This document shows positions 50,935 to 60,551 of a DNA stretch of 64,000 nucleotides, piece by piece; the first letter of the stretch is position 1; the number at the start of each line of letters is the position of its first letter. The notes beneath the pieces are model-generated. The model was not told the DNA's origin and did no database searches. It worked only from the letters and a program-made list of their open reading frames with translations. Where the stretch lies: positions 1 through 64,000 of the forward strand of contig JAYOKZ010000009.1 of NCBI GenBank assembly GCA_038120095.1, in the 5' to 3' direction. The stretch comes from UBA2589 sp038120095 (GTDB lineage: Bacteria > Gemmatimonadota > Gemmatimonadetes > Longimicrobiales > Gaopeijiaceae). Position numbers and translations under genes: made by a program.

Positions 50935-53915
50935 TCGCCCCCTGCCCGGCGGCTGCCGTTTCCGTTTCCGTTTTGTGATGCGAGAACCGCCTGGATCAGG
51001 CGGTTCCGCTCATCCTGAATCTGCTCGCGCAGCGCTGCGTCCTCCTCGAGAGAGAAGTAGCGGCGCCCATCGAGCCAGGTCTGCTCGGGACGCGTGAACT
51101 GGGAGAGAGGGTTGCCATTCCAAACCACGAAATCCCCGTCCTTACCCGCCTCGAGTGACCCGACGCGATCGTCGATGGCGATCGCCCGTGCAGACTGAAT
51201 CGTCACTGTCGACAAGGCCTGCTCCTCGGTCAGGCCCGTACGCAGGAGCTTGCCCGCCTCCCAATTCATCCTCGACGCGATCTCGTTGTTGTCCGAGTGC
51301 AGCGAGGTCGTCACCCCGGCTTCCATGAGGATTCGGGCGTTGTACACGGTGGCGTCGTACGCCTCCATCTTGAACGCTCCCCAATCGCTCCACACCACGG
51401 CAGCAACACCGGACTGCGCAAGTTCCGGCGCGATCTTATAAGCCTCCACCCCGTGCTGTAGCGTTTGAACCCGGAAACCGAACTCCTCGGCAAGTCGCAC
51501 CAGAGCAAGGAACTCGTCCGCACGGTAGCCGTGCGATGAAATCAGCAGCTCCTGATTCAGAATGTCGAGGATGGCCTCCATCCTGAGGTCTCGCCGTGGT
51601 GGAATACCCGCCGGATCTTCCTCCCATCGCTGCCAGTCCCGCTCGTAGTCGCGCGCCGCGAGAAAGTGATCCCGAATGATTTCCTGCGTCCCCATGCGGG
51701 TATCGGGATACCGGTTCTGACGACGCTTCGGGTTCTCGCCCAGCGCAAATTTCACGGTGCGGGTGTCGGTATCCATCCTGATCTCATCCGGCAACGCACC
51801 CCAGCGCATCTTGACGATGACGTTTTCGCCGCCAATCGGGTTGGCGGAGCCATGCTTGATCATCGCGGTGGTCAGCCCACCGGCCAGCTGCCGATACATC
51901 CAGATGTTGTTGTGGGTAAGGACGTCACCCATCCGAACCTCCGGTACGATCGCGAACCCGGACTCATTGACCGAGCTGACACCGGAGTGGATGTGCGGAT
52001 CGATGAGCCCCGGCGTCACATGCTTGCCCGTGCCATCGATTTCGACCGCTCCCCCGGGCGCCTGCAGATTCATGCCGACCTCTGCCACCAGGCCGTCACG
52101 GATCAAGAGGTCCGCATTTTCCATCCGGCCCTGCGGACCCTGAGTCCAAACCGTCGCGTTCCGGACGATCACCGCATCGGGCTGCTCCGGAATCGAGCTG
52201 ACGCCGTATTCCATCATCGGTCGAATGAACGGCAGGTTCAGCTCCGGAACGTTCATCGCAACGGCTCCGCGTTGCGGACCATCGTAACCCTCGGTTCGTG
52301 ACCCGCTGAACGTCGGATCAGCACCATTCGGCAGCGATGTCCATCCGAAGAATTCGTCATCCCGGATGGAGCCTGCAAGAAGTGCGATCCCCTCGAATCC
52401 GAGTGCCTCCGTATCGAATCGGACCTCGAGTCGACCGGTCTCTGTCACGACGCTGGCAGATGCCAGGGCAATCCGACCCTCCGGCACCTCGATCGCACCG
52501 CTGAGGCGATTCAGAGGCCCCTCGAGCGTCAGGACCGCATCAAAGCCCCATTCGTCCCCGGACGCAATCCGCCACGTTCCGCGTGGATCGATCTGAGCGG
52601 GTCGAGTCACACCATATACATGCCCCTGCACCCAAACGTCGCGTACCTCGGCATCCTCGGTGAACAGGTCGCCCTCACTGACCACGAGATTGGCGATCTT
52701 TCCCTCCTCGATGGTGCCGTGGCTCCGAGATAGGCCCAGCCACGCGGCAGGCGTGGTCGTGAGCGCCGCCAGCGCATCGTCCGGTGAAAGGCCGCGTGCG
52801 ACCGCGATTCGGAGATTCGGGAGGAAATCGCTGAGCGAAGACATCCCATCCGTCGTGATCGCGAACGACACACCTGCATCGGACAACTGTGCCGGGCTCG
52901 TGGGCGCGAGGTACCAGTGACGCAAATCCTGAAGCGTCGCGTTGAGGGCGGCCTCGGGATCGCTCACGTCCGGGGCGTCCGGGAAATCGAGGGGGACGAT
53001 GAGCGGATCGTCTCGCCCTTCGAGCACGTCGATGAGACGGTACTCCTGACCACTACCGCGGTACCACGCCCGCACGCCGAACTCGGTGGCGATGTCGAAG
53101 GCGCGCAGGTACTCCTCCTCACTGGTGGTTTCGAAGACCACCGGCTGCCCACCCTGAACTACCGTCTCGAGCGCACCGAGAGCCTCACTCGTCTCGGGCG
53201 GGAGGAACGCACGCCCGCTCGACTCGTAGGCATCCCACGCGCGGATGTACCAGTCGGCATCCATGAGGGTCTGCTTCATGAGCGCCGCCGTGCCCATGGT
53301 CGAGTTCGGGTAGGCGCCCCCCAGCTCGAAGGAACGCTGGAAGCCGATCGCCTGGATCATGTCGCGAATCAGCACACGGTCGCGAACGCCGGCGTCACCG
53401 AGGTTCACGACAGACCCCATGCCACGGAAGATCCCCTCCCCCGGGACGGCCAAAGCGGTGCCAAAGCCTTGGGAACGAAGGGCTGCACGACGGTCGGCAT
53501 CATCCTGAAGATTCGAGGTCGTGCTGAACCACGCTCGCACCTGCGGATTCCAGTGCGTCGGTCCTACGTCGCCACCCTCGGGCACCGCATCCATTCCGAG
53601 GTCGGCGTGTGCGTCGATGAAGCCGGGGTAGACCGTGTGGCCGGTCAGGTCCCAGACCCGAGCACCCGCCGGAGCCGCGCCACCACGGGACACGTCCTGA
53701 ATGACGCCATTCCGGATGACGATCGTCGCGCCATCGACGACCTGCCCCGGTGCCGTCACCACCCGGGCGTTGATGAGCGCGTGGTATCCGGTCCCGTTGT
53801 CCCTCATGCCCTCGACGGGCTGGGTACGTGTTGCCTGCTGTGCATCCAGGCCACCCGCCAGCAGAGTCGCAAGCGTCAACGCGGAGCCGAGCAGCCGCTG
53901 CAGCCGTGGTCTCAT
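50931..53915 (-). CDS. Secreted tandem amidohydrolase (two domains)
   Basis: 994 residues from the ATG at 53915, chosen because GGGAGG lies about nine bases upstream and a signal peptide (LGSALTLATLLAGGLDAQ) follows. The N-terminal domain (about 50-440) has the strand VYPGFIDAHADLG, where the second His of HxH is Asp, but keeps an Asp in TTDGMSS. A beta-rich linker follows. The C-terminal domain (about 600-980) has an intact metal motif PGLIDPHIHSG, later His residues in LQHGVEAYK and Asp in LHSDNNEIASR. Only the C-terminal domain looks catalytically complete. It probably hydrolyses a cyclic amide or peptide-derived compound in the periplasm. Confidence 0.88.
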   Translation of the reverse strand: MRPRLQRLLGSALTLATLLAGGLDAQQATRTQPVEGMRDNGTGYHALINARVVTAPGQVVDGATIVIRNGVIQDVSRGGAAPAGARVWDLTGHTVYPGFIDAHADLGMDAVPEGGDVGPTHWNPQVRAWFSTTSNLQDDADRRAALRSQGFGTALAVPGEGIFRGMGSVVNLGDAGVRDRVLIRDMIQAIGFQRSFELGGAYPNSTMGTAALMKQTLMDADWYIRAWDAYESSGRAFLPPETSEALGALETVVQGGQPVVFETTSEEEYLRAFDIATEFGVRAWYRGSGQEYRLIDVLEGRDDPLIVPLDFPDAPDVSDPEAALNATLQDLRHWYLAPTSPAQLSDAGVSFAITTDGMSSLSDFLPNLRIAVARGLSPDDALAALTTTPAAWLGLSRSHGTIEEGKIANLVVSEGDLFTEDAEVRDVWVQGHVYGVTRPAQIDPRGTWRIASGDEWGFDAVLTLEGPLNRLSGAIEVPEGRIALASASVVTETGRLEVRFDTEALGFEGIALLAGSIRDDEFFGWTSLPNGADPTFSGSRTEGYDGPQRGAVAMNVPELNLPFIRPMMEYGVSSIPEQPDAVIVRNATVWTQGPQGRMENADLLIRDGLVAEVGMNLQAPGGAVEIDGTGKHVTPGLIDPHIHSGVSSVNESGFAIVPEVRMGDVLTHNNIWMYRQLAGGLTTAMIKHGSANPIGGENVIVKMRWGALPDEIRMDTDTRTVKFALGENPKRRQNRYPDTRMGTQEIIRDHFLAARDYERDWQRWEEDPAGIPPRRDLRMEAILDILNQELLISSHGYRADEFLALVRLAEEFGFRVQTLQHGVEAYKIAPELAQSGVAAVVWSDWGAFKMEAYDATVYNARILMEAGVTTSLHSDNNEIASRMNWEAGKLLRTGLTEEQALSTVTIQSARAIAIDDRVGSLEAGKDGDFVVWNGNPLSQFTRPEQTWLDGRRYFSLEEDAALREQIQDERNRLIQAVLASQNGNGNGSRRAGGE

Positions 53916-54102
53916 ACCGAAAGACCTCCCATTGAAAAGAAGCACCCGTGGCGGCCATCCGCCCTGGGAGAAGCCAACATCGATCGTGACCGGACAGAAT
54001 AGGACCCGCCAGAAGCGCCGGCTACCAGAAAGGTGACAGCTCAGAGGCGCAGAATGTTCGTAGCGAGCCTCTCAAAGCACCCGATATTCCACGGAGTCAT
54101 CC

Positions 54103-54804
54103 TCACACGCCCGCAGCCCTCGCCAATGACGCAAGATCGGGTACCTCGAGGTCCGGTGTCGCCGTGGCGGGGGGCGTGGCACCCGTTCCGCCGGAGCTCC
54201 CCCGCCGATTCACCCATACGCTACGGAACCCGAGCGCACTCGCGGGCGAGATATCGTGATACAGACTCTGAGCGCAGTGCAGAACTCGTTCGCGGGGAAG
54301 TGCAAGCCGCTGGAGTACCTCGTCGAAGTGCCCTCTCGCCGGCTTGTAACTTCCAACCTGCTCGGCCGTGACCACCTGATCGAAGGTCACACCCAGGAGG
54401 GCGGCGGAGCCCGCGAAGAGGTCGTCGTCGACGTTCGAGACGATGGCCAGGCGGTATCGGCCACCGAGTGCTCGCAATGCGGCAGTGGAGTCCGGGAACG
54501 GCTGCCAACGCGCAACGGAGGCCGCGAAGGCGGAAGCCTGAGTGTCATCGACTCGGATGGCATACTCGTCCCCGAACATGCGCGCGACATCCATGAGCAC
54601 CTGACGATACGGCCTGAACACACCGGATTCGGCCAACGGCTCGAAGCGGCCGTACTGTCCGAGGAGCGTGTCGTTGTCGGGCCTCTCGGCTGTCGAGCCC
54701 AATAGATCGGCCAGAGCCTCCAGGATGCCTGTCTCCCAGTCGATCAGGGTCCCATAGCAGTCGAAGGTGAGCGCCTCGACGGTGTCGAAGTCGACCGGCG
54801 TCAC
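54103..54804 (-). CDS. HAD-family hydrolase, haloacid dehalogenase type II-like
   Basis: 233 residues. Motif I is LTFDCYGTLIDWETGI with the nucleophile Asp. The cap domain spans about 20-95. Motif II is RLAIVSNVDDDLF, motif III Lys is in YKPARGHFDEVL, and motif IV is in HDISPASALGFRSVWVNRRG. This is the layout of L-2-haloacid dehalogenases and related phosphatases. The GTG at 54804 overlaps the M24 peptidase stop by four bases (GTGA). Its pairing with a secreted peptidase gives no clear substrate. Confidence 0.87.
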   Translation of the reverse strand: MTPVDFDTVEALTFDCYGTLIDWETGILEALADLLGSTAERPDNDTLLGQYGRFEPLAESGVFRPYRQVLMDVARMFGDEYAIRVDDTQASAFAASVARWQPFPDSTAALRALGGRYRLAIVSNVDDDLFAGSAALLGVTFDQVVTAEQVGSYKPARGHFDEVLQRLALPRERVLHCAQSLYHDISPASALGFRSVWVNRRGSSGGTGATPPATATPDLEVPDLASLARAAGV

Positions 54805-56111
54805 TTGATGATCAGAATCCGGTCGTTCACGGGATACAGCCACTCCACCCCCCGTTCCGTGACCACTGCGTCGTCCTCCAGCGGAATTCTGATCTTCGCA
54901 TCATTCCACTCGGGGTTTGCCGTGTACGCGAACAGTTCGATGGAAATCAACGTGCCGGGTCGGAGTTCGTACGTCATGCGCGTCGGATTGAAGAACGCGA
55001 GCGACGGACCGAGGCCGTGGCCCCAGTTACCGACCGAGTGGGGACCGAGCACCACGTCGGTCACGGTGGGGTCCGAGGTGGGCTGATTGAACTCGATTCT
55101 ATTGAATCCCGCCGCCTCCAGTGCGGTCCACGTCCGGTCGAGCGCCTGCAGGGCCGTGGGTGCCGGCCTGATCGTTGCCTTCATGATGTCACGGACCTGG
55201 CGGCCCCGTTCGAACGCGTGCCGTATTCCTTCGGGCGGCTCGATCTCTCCGTCGCGCAATACATACGCGATGCGCTTCATGTCCGTATAGAAGTCGAGGA
55301 AGCCAACACCCCAATCGAGCATCAGGAGGTCACCCCTCTGAATGATCCGGTCCGAGGAGGTCGCCACGATCCCCTCCGGACCGGTGATGTAGACCGAAGG
55401 CATGTCGAAGGACGACTCGAGTCCCCGGGCGAGTTGCTGATCGGACATCCACCAGGCGACGTCCTCGAGCGTCGTAACTCCCGGCGTGATCACCTCGTTC
55501 GAGAACGCCCGCTCCGCAATCTCACGGCTCATCTCACCGGCTTCGGCAAATGCCGCGATTTCGACAGCCGTCCGGGTCGACCGGAAGTCCGACACGAACC
55601 GCTCGGCTGAAACGAGACGGTCCCCATAAGAGCCGAGGGTACCCCGGAGGTGCTGATAAGACGTGTGGGACAGTCCATCGGCTCCGCCGATCGATTCGGC
55701 CATGTTCACGCCGATCCTGCGGGGATCGCGCTCCTCGACGAACGATGCCAGCTCGTCAGCCGAGCCGAAGTAGTCGTAGACGCCGCACTGTTCGAGGCGG
55801 TACCCACCGACACCGAGGACGGCCCGTTCAACCCTGTCTCCTCGATCGGTGAACACCCAGTAGCCCCAGTCGCCCACATACCCGCGTCCGAGCGCCTCCC
55901 AGAGTGGATCGAGGAGGCCCTCCCGCATGACGACGATCCACATGTCCAGGTCATTGTTCCGCATCGCCGTCGGCATGACGAGATCGAACTTTTCAGCCCG
56001 GATCTGACACATCCGTTCCCAGCGTGCCCGGGCCTCCTGCCCTCCGGCGGGGGCCGCAATCAAGAGAAAGAGGGAGGCGGTAAGCAGGGAATGTCGGAGC
56101 CTGGGCGTCAT
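54801..56111 (-). CDS. Secreted M24-family (Xaa-Pro) aminopeptidase
   Basis: 436 residues with a signal peptide (LRHSLLTASLFLLIAAPAGG, ending near 26). The creatinase-type N-domain spans about 30-180. The catalytic domain has metal ligands Asp in LMLDWGVGF, Asp in DFYTDMKR, His in GNWGHGLGPSL, Glu in LISIELFAYT and Glu in IPLEDDAVVTERG. It would remove N-terminal dipeptide residues in the periplasm. The ATG at 56111 is preferred over an upstream TTG at 56135, because the latter adds a non-signal extension. Confidence 0.88.
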   Translation of the reverse strand: MTPRLRHSLLTASLFLLIAAPAGGQEARARWERMCQIRAEKFDLVMPTAMRNNDLDMWIVVMREGLLDPLWEALGRGYVGDWGYWVFTDRGDRVERAVLGVGGYRLEQCGVYDYFGSADELASFVEERDPRRIGVNMAESIGGADGLSHTSYQHLRGTLGSYGDRLVSAERFVSDFRSTRTAVEIAAFAEAGEMSREIAERAFSNEVITPGVTTLEDVAWWMSDQQLARGLESSFDMPSVYITGPEGIVATSSDRIIQRGDLLMLDWGVGFLDFYTDMKRIAYVLRDGEIEPPEGIRHAFERGRQVRDIMKATIRPAPTALQALDRTWTALEAAGFNRIEFNQPTSDPTVTDVVLGPHSVGNWGHGLGPSLAFFNPTRMTYELRPGTLISIELFAYTANPEWNDAKIRIPLEDDAVVTERGVEWLYPVNDRILIIK

Positions 56112-56320
56112 CTTCAGTGATCGGTGGGGATTCAAGTCGGCCTTTCGATTCTATGTGTACGACACGAGGCCCGGCCAGCAGGCGATGTCGTCACGGTGGG
56201 CACGAGTTCCGCTGGCGACAGAGGGCCGGACGTGGGCGGTCCGGTCGGGGCCTGTCGCCGAGGCTCGCCCCTGCAGAACAGTTGCCGCCGTCCTCGGATC
56301 TGTGAGCTCTCGCCCGACCC

Positions 56321-56350
56321 TTGACCTCCGCATGCCCCACGCTCTATTAC
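56321..56350 (+). promoter_or_regulatory. Candidate sigma-70-type promoter for 56386 gene
   Basis: TTGACC at 56321-56326 and TATTAC at 56345-56350 are separated by 18 bases (17 if CTATTA is taken as the -10). A start near 56357 would leave a 29-base leader with AGGAG at 56376-56380. Confidence 0.55.
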
Positions 56351-56385
56351 TGCGCGTCACACTTTTCAGAGCTACAGGAGCCAGA

Positions 56386-56811
56386 ATGTCGGATAGCGGC
56401 CAGATCCGGGTCATCCTGCGTTGGATCCAGATCAAGGACAACAAGGAAGCGATGTGGGACGATGAGGGCGAGTTCCGCTTCCGTTCGCGGATCACGACCA
56501 GCGGGGAGTCTCATGAGCTGACGTTCCCGGAGCAGGGCTACTGGTCCATCTCCGATCACCCTCGGCGCAACAAGGTCGACAAGATCGACAAGGTGCTGTA
56601 CGAGGGCGGTTTCGGCGACAATCTCGTCGTGGAACTGTTCGGTGAGGAGCTCGACGACTTCACGGCCAACGATCACCTCGAGGACTATCGTCGGGAGTTT
56701 TCCGGCGACTCTGCGAGCTGGATCGGGCGTCACCAGCCGACCGACGAAGGAACGGGTGACCCCGAGAACATGGTCGACTGGCGCATCTGCTACGATATCG
56801 AGATGGTCTGA
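56386..56811 (+). CDS. Hypothetical protein, C2-like beta-sandwich
   Basis: 141 residues with no signal peptide. The pattern of strands (VILRWIQIKDNKEAM, GEFRFRSRIT, GYWSISDHPRR, KVLYEGGFGDNLVVELFGEE) with clustered acidic residues suggests a calcium-type C2 or similar beta-sandwich; the resemblance is only in pattern. The C-terminal part DPENMVDWRICYDIEM is Trp- and acid-rich. A strong AGGAG lies five bases before the ATG, and a promoter is at 56321. A strong hairpin at 56846 follows, so it is probably a single-gene transcript. Function unknown. Confidence 0.72.
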   Translation: MSDSGQIRVILRWIQIKDNKEAMWDDEGEFRFRSRITTSGESHELTFPEQGYWSISDHPRRNKVDKIDKVLYEGGFGDNLVVELFGEELDDFTANDHLEDYRREFSGDSASWIGRHQPTDEGTGDPENMVDWRICYDIEMV

Positions 56812-56845
56812 CGGCACGCGGATCGACCTTCTTTGGCAGGGGACT

Positions 56846-56878
56846 CGAGGCCCCGCCGGCTCGGCCGGCGGGGCCTCG
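56846..56878 (+). terminator. Strong GC hairpin after the 56386 gene
   Basis: CGAGGCCCCGCCGG (56846-56859) pairs perfectly with CCGGCGGGGCCTCG (56865-56878) around a five-base loop. This 14-bp stem lies 35 bases after the stop. The following TTCGTCATC is only weakly T-rich, so it may be a terminator without a full U-tract. Confidence 0.7.
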
Positions 56879-56961
56879 TTCGTCATCGGACCGTAGGGCT
56901 CGCACCGACCGCGAGGTCGCGTTATCGTAATCTTCGGTTTTTGTTCGGTGTCTCTGCCATC

Positions 56962-58029
56962 ATGAAATCTCCTCCCCTCCCCACACTGCGCGGTCGTGGC
57001 ACTCCGTGGAACCCGCGGAACCGCTTCGAGCAACTGCATGTCGATCGGTCGTGCTGGCATGATCCAGACGACCCCGCGCCGCAGACCTTGCTGCTCAACG
57101 ATACGACACGGTCGATCCTGAGCCGCAACGAGTCACCGGATGTGGGCTTCGACGTCGGCCTCAATCCCTACAGAGGCTGCAGTCATGGGTGTTCCTACTG
57201 CTACGCGCGGCCCTCCCACGAATACCTGGGGTTTTCGGCGGGGCTGGACTTCGAGACGCGGATCGCGGTCAAGCAGGACGCACCCCGTCTCCTCCGGGAG
57301 GCCCTTTCCTCGGCCAGCTGGCGTCCTCGCGTCATCGGGTTGAGTGGAAACACCGACCCATATCAGCCGGCGGAGCGACGTCTGCGAGTGACACGACGAT
57401 GCCTCGAGGTACTCGCCGAGTTCAGGAATCCGGTGTCCATCGTGACCAAGAGCTATCTGGCGACGAGAGACCTGGATCTGTTGCGGGAACTCGCAACGCA
57501 CAACGCAGTGTCGGTCGTGCTGTCGATCACGACGCTCCGAAACGACTTGCAAAGCTCCATGGAGCCCCGAGCCGCCACACCGGCCCGCCGTCTCGGCGCG
57601 ATCCGTGTTCTGGCGGATTCGGGGATCCCCGTCGGAGTGAACGTCGCGCCGATCATTCCGGGCCTCACGGACCATGAACTCCCCGCCATCCTGCAGGAGG
57701 CGGCTGCTGCGGGCGCGACCTTCGCGGGCCACATTCTTCTGAGACTCCCGTGGGGGATGAAAGACATCTTCACGGAATGGCTCCGGCGCCATCAACCCGA
57801 TCGGAAGGAGAAGGTCCTCAACCGAATCAGGGCGATGCATGGCGGGCGGCTATACGATGCTCACTTCGAGAGACGAGGTCGTGGGACGGGCCCGTGGGCC
57901 GATCAGGTAGGTCGACTGTTCGATGTCTCGGCGAGACAGCTCGGACTGGGACCACCACCGAAGCTGTCGGTCGCAGCATTCACGATTCCGCTTCGTGAAC
58001 GAGGACCTCAGATCGATCTCTTTTCTTGA
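56962..58029 (+). CDS. Radical SAM protein, PA0069 family
   Basis: 355 residues. The cluster motif Cys-x3-Cys-x2-Cys is in GLNPYRGCSHGCSYCYARP (about residue 68), and DFETRIAVKQDAPRLL and IGLSGNTDPYQPAERRL are characteristic of the PA0069/Rv2578c-type group. The C-terminal FDVSARQLGLGPPP and LRERGPQIDLF end the protein. Such proteins bind a [4Fe-4S] cluster and SAM; their reaction is not established. The ATG at 56962 gives MKSPPLPTLRGRGTPWNP, the usual RGxG N-terminal start. It is convergent with proA. Confidence 0.88.
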   Translation: MKSPPLPTLRGRGTPWNPRNRFEQLHVDRSCWHDPDDPAPQTLLLNDTTRSILSRNESPDVGFDVGLNPYRGCSHGCSYCYARPSHEYLGFSAGLDFETRIAVKQDAPRLLREALSSASWRPRVIGLSGNTDPYQPAERRLRVTRRCLEVLAEFRNPVSIVTKSYLATRDLDLLRELATHNAVSVVLSITTLRNDLQSSMEPRAATPARRLGAIRVLADSGIPVGVNVAPIIPGLTDHELPAILQEAAAAGATFAGHILLRLPWGMKDIFTEWLRRHQPDRKEKVLNRIRAMHGGRLYDAHFERRGRGTGPWADQVGRLFDVSARQLGLGPPPKLSVAAFTIPLRERGPQIDLFS

Positions 58030-58152
58030 GTCCCCGGACAAACCCTGCCTGCGTCGGGTGACGGACCACCGCCGGTGAGGAACCAGATGCCCGGGAGGCA
58101 AGGCGTCTTGAAGTACTTGGCGGGCTCGTCGAGACGATTCACGAAATCGTGA

Positions 58153-59436
58153 TCAACCCCTGACCTGACCCTCCCCGACTACCACGAATTTTCGGGTGGT
58201 CAGTTCACGCGCCCCCATGGGACCGTACGCGTGCAACTTCGAGGTCGAAATTCCGATCTCGGCGCCGAGTCCCAGTTCTCCTCCATCCGCGAATCGAGTA
58301 CTGGCATTCACCACGACCGTCGATGACTGAATCGCCGCCACGAATGTGTCGGCCGAGGCCGGATCGTCGGTGACGATCGACTCTGTATGCCCCGAACCGA
58401 ACTCGGAGATGTGGTCGATTGCCTCCTCGAGATCGGTTACAACCCGGATCGACAGGATCAGATCGAGGTATTCCTCTGACCAGTCACCCTGCGTGGCCAG
58501 GGACGCAGGCACACCGACTGCGTCGAGCGCTTCAACGGCTCGTGAACACCCACGCAGCTCGACCCCATCGGCCACCAGCCGCCGCGCGATCGACGGGAGC
58601 AGGGGCAGAGCCGCCTGGTGGACGAGTAGTGTCTCGGCCGCATTGCACACGCCGGGCCGTTGGACCTTCGCGTTGTGCACGATGTCGGACGCCCGGTCCA
58701 GGGGTGCGCTCTCGTCCACGTACACGTGGCAGACGCCCTTGTAGTGCTGGAGCACCGGAAGACGACTTTTCGCCGTCACCGCACGAATCAATCCCTCGCC
58801 ACCCCGCGGAATGACGAGGTCGATCTCGTCCTCTTTCGTGAGCAGTACGTCGATGGCCTCGCGATCCGTCACGGGTACGAGCTGGACAGCCTCGCGAGGA
58901 AGACTGGTGGAGGAGAGCCCGGCGCCTACTGCATCCGCGATCGCCCGATTCGTGTGGATCGCCTCGGATCCACCACGAAGAATGACAGCGTTCCCGGCCT
59001 TGAGGCACAGCGCAGCCGCGTCGGCGGTCACGTTCGGTCGGCTTTCGTAGATCATCGCGATGACGCCGAGCGGAATCCGCATCCTGGCTACCCGCAGTCC
59101 GTTGGGACGCCGAACTTCGTCCTCCAGTCCCCCGAGCGGGTCAGGCTGTTCCGCTACTTCGCGAACCGCCGCAGCAAGGTCGGCCACACCGGACGCATCG
59201 AGCTCCAGTCGATTCCGCATCGCGTAGGCCATCCCGCTCTCGTCGGCATGACCAAGATCGACCAGGTTCGCGGCGACGATTTCTTCGGACGCGCGTTCGA
59301 TCGCCGCGGCAATCCCGTGGAGCGCAGCCGTCCGCTCGGCCGGAGTCGAGCGTGCCATCCGAAGCCCTGCATCCCGGGCGGCAAGCGCCATATCGTCGAT
59401 CACCTGCGTAACCGTCCTTCCCGCCATGGTCGTCAC
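58153..59436 (-). CDS. proA: Glutamate-5-semialdehyde dehydrogenase (gamma-glutamyl phosphate reductase)
   Basis: 427 residues. The NADP-binding aldehyde-dehydrogenase core shows VARMRIPLGVIAMIYESRPN and ADAAALCLKAGNAVILRGG. The catalytic Cys is in VQRPGVCNAAETLLVH, and the C-terminal ASTRFADGGELGLGAEIG closes the family pattern. It reduces gamma-glutamyl phosphate in proline synthesis. The GTG at 59436 overlaps the proB stop (GTGA); an ATG at 59427 is the alternative. It ends near a short inverted repeat (58139-58152) shared with the convergent radical SAM gene. Confidence 0.95.
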   Translation of the reverse strand: MTTMAGRTVTQVIDDMALAARDAGLRMARSTPAERTAALHGIAAAIERASEEIVAANLVDLGHADESGMAYAMRNRLELDASGVADLAAAVREVAEQPDPLGGLEDEVRRPNGLRVARMRIPLGVIAMIYESRPNVTADAAALCLKAGNAVILRGGSEAIHTNRAIADAVGAGLSSTSLPREAVQLVPVTDREAIDVLLTKEDEIDLVIPRGGEGLIRAVTAKSRLPVLQHYKGVCHVYVDESAPLDRASDIVHNAKVQRPGVCNAAETLLVHQAALPLLPSIARRLVADGVELRGCSRAVEALDAVGVPASLATQGDWSEEYLDLILSIRVVTDLEEAIDHISEFGSGHTESIVTDDPASADTFVAAIQSSTVVVNASTRFADGGELGLGAEIGISTSKLHAYGPMGARELTTRKFVVVGEGQVRG

Positions 59437-60551
59437 GCGGAGACCTCTTCAGCCGCCAGAACCATGCGGTCGGGCCTCATGACGACCGTACCCGTGTCCA
59501 CGCCAAGAGCAATCTTTACCTCGTCCGTGTGCATCCCTCGAATCCGCTCGACCTCGCGATCGTCGAAGCGGACGATTCCCCGCGCGTGCTCGACGCCCTG
59601 CCCGTCGATGACGGCTACGAGATCACCGCGGCGAAAGCGTCCCCCGACGCCCACGACACCACGCGGCAGGAGGCTTGCCCTGCGCCGCAGAGCACGGACA
59701 GCCCCGTCGTCGATGACGAGCCAACCGGTCAGACCTTTCTGGACCGCCATCCAGTGGCGACGGGCCCGAAGCGGCTCCTCGTGGGCCTCGATGCGCGTTC
59801 CAACCATTCGTCCGGCCAGGACTCCGTTCACCACCTCAGGATCGTTGCCGGCGGCGATGACCGTCGGAACGCCATACCGCCCGGCCCTTTCGGCGGCCTC
59901 GAGCTTCGTCTCCATTCCACCGATGGACGCGATGTCCTTCTTGCTGAAGCAAAGCGCACGCAGCTGGGCAGCACTCTCTGCTCTCGCAACGACCTGAGCA
60001 CCGGGATCCACCTCCGGGTCACGGTCATACACCCCAGGCACGTCCGTCAGAAGAGCGAGCAGGTCGGCATCGACCAGAGCCGCCGTCATCGCCGCGAGGT
60101 TGTCGTTGTCTCCCACCACGATCTCTTCCACGCTGACCGTGTCGTTCTCGTTGACAATGGGGATGATCCCGGCCTGCAACAGCGCACGAAGAGCTCTCTG
60201 AGCCGCGACGTATCGCTTTCGGTCGGTCAGACAGTCATTGGTCAGCAGAATCTGCCCGACGTGCCGATCCACTCCCTGGAATGCGTCACCCCATAGCTTC
60301 ATGAGACGTCCCTGCCCCACGGCGGCGGCAGCCTGACGCTCGGCGATGCGGGTAGGTGGGGTCGAATGTCCCAGGGCCTGAAAGCCCGCAGCCACCGCTC
60401 CACTGGAGACGATGACTACATTTCGATCGCCGCAGGCGGCCACGGCGCGCGCGACAGAAGCCATGCGCTCCGTGTCCAGTTCCGCGGTGCCGTTGGTGAG
60501 GAGTCGACTTCCGAATTTCAACACCACAGTGTTGGGCGGTTCGTTATTCAT
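59433..60551 (-). CDS. proB: Glutamate 5-kinase
   Basis: 372 residues. The amino-acid kinase domain (about 8-260) shows VVLKFGSRLLTNG, VVIVSSGAVAAGF, VGQGRLMKLW and IVNENDTVSVEEI, and SIGGMETKLEAAERA. A C-terminal PUA domain follows (about 280-365, GWLVIDDGAVRALRR, ARGIVRFDD). It makes gamma-glutamyl phosphate, first step of proline synthesis, and is feedback-inhibited by proline in the family. The ATG at 60551 lies inside an AT-rich inverted repeat and has no Shine-Dalgarno site, so the transcript may be leaderless. It overlaps proA by four bases. Confidence 0.95.
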   Translation of the reverse strand: MNNEPPNTVVLKFGSRLLTNGTAELDTERMASVARAVAACGDRNVVIVSSGAVAAGFQALGHSTPPTRIAERQAAAAVGQGRLMKLWGDAFQGVDRHVGQILLTNDCLTDRKRYVAAQRALRALLQAGIIPIVNENDTVSVEEIVVGDNDNLAAMTAALVDADLLALLTDVPGVYDRDPEVDPGAQVVARAESAAQLRALCFSKKDIASIGGMETKLEAAERAGRYGVPTVIAAGNDPEVVNGVLAGRMVGTRIEAHEEPLRARRHWMAVQKGLTGWLVIDDGAVRALRRRASLLPRGVVGVGGRFRRGDLVAVIDGQGVEHARGIVRFDDREVERIRGMHTDEVKIALGVDTGTVVMRPDRMVLAAEEVSA

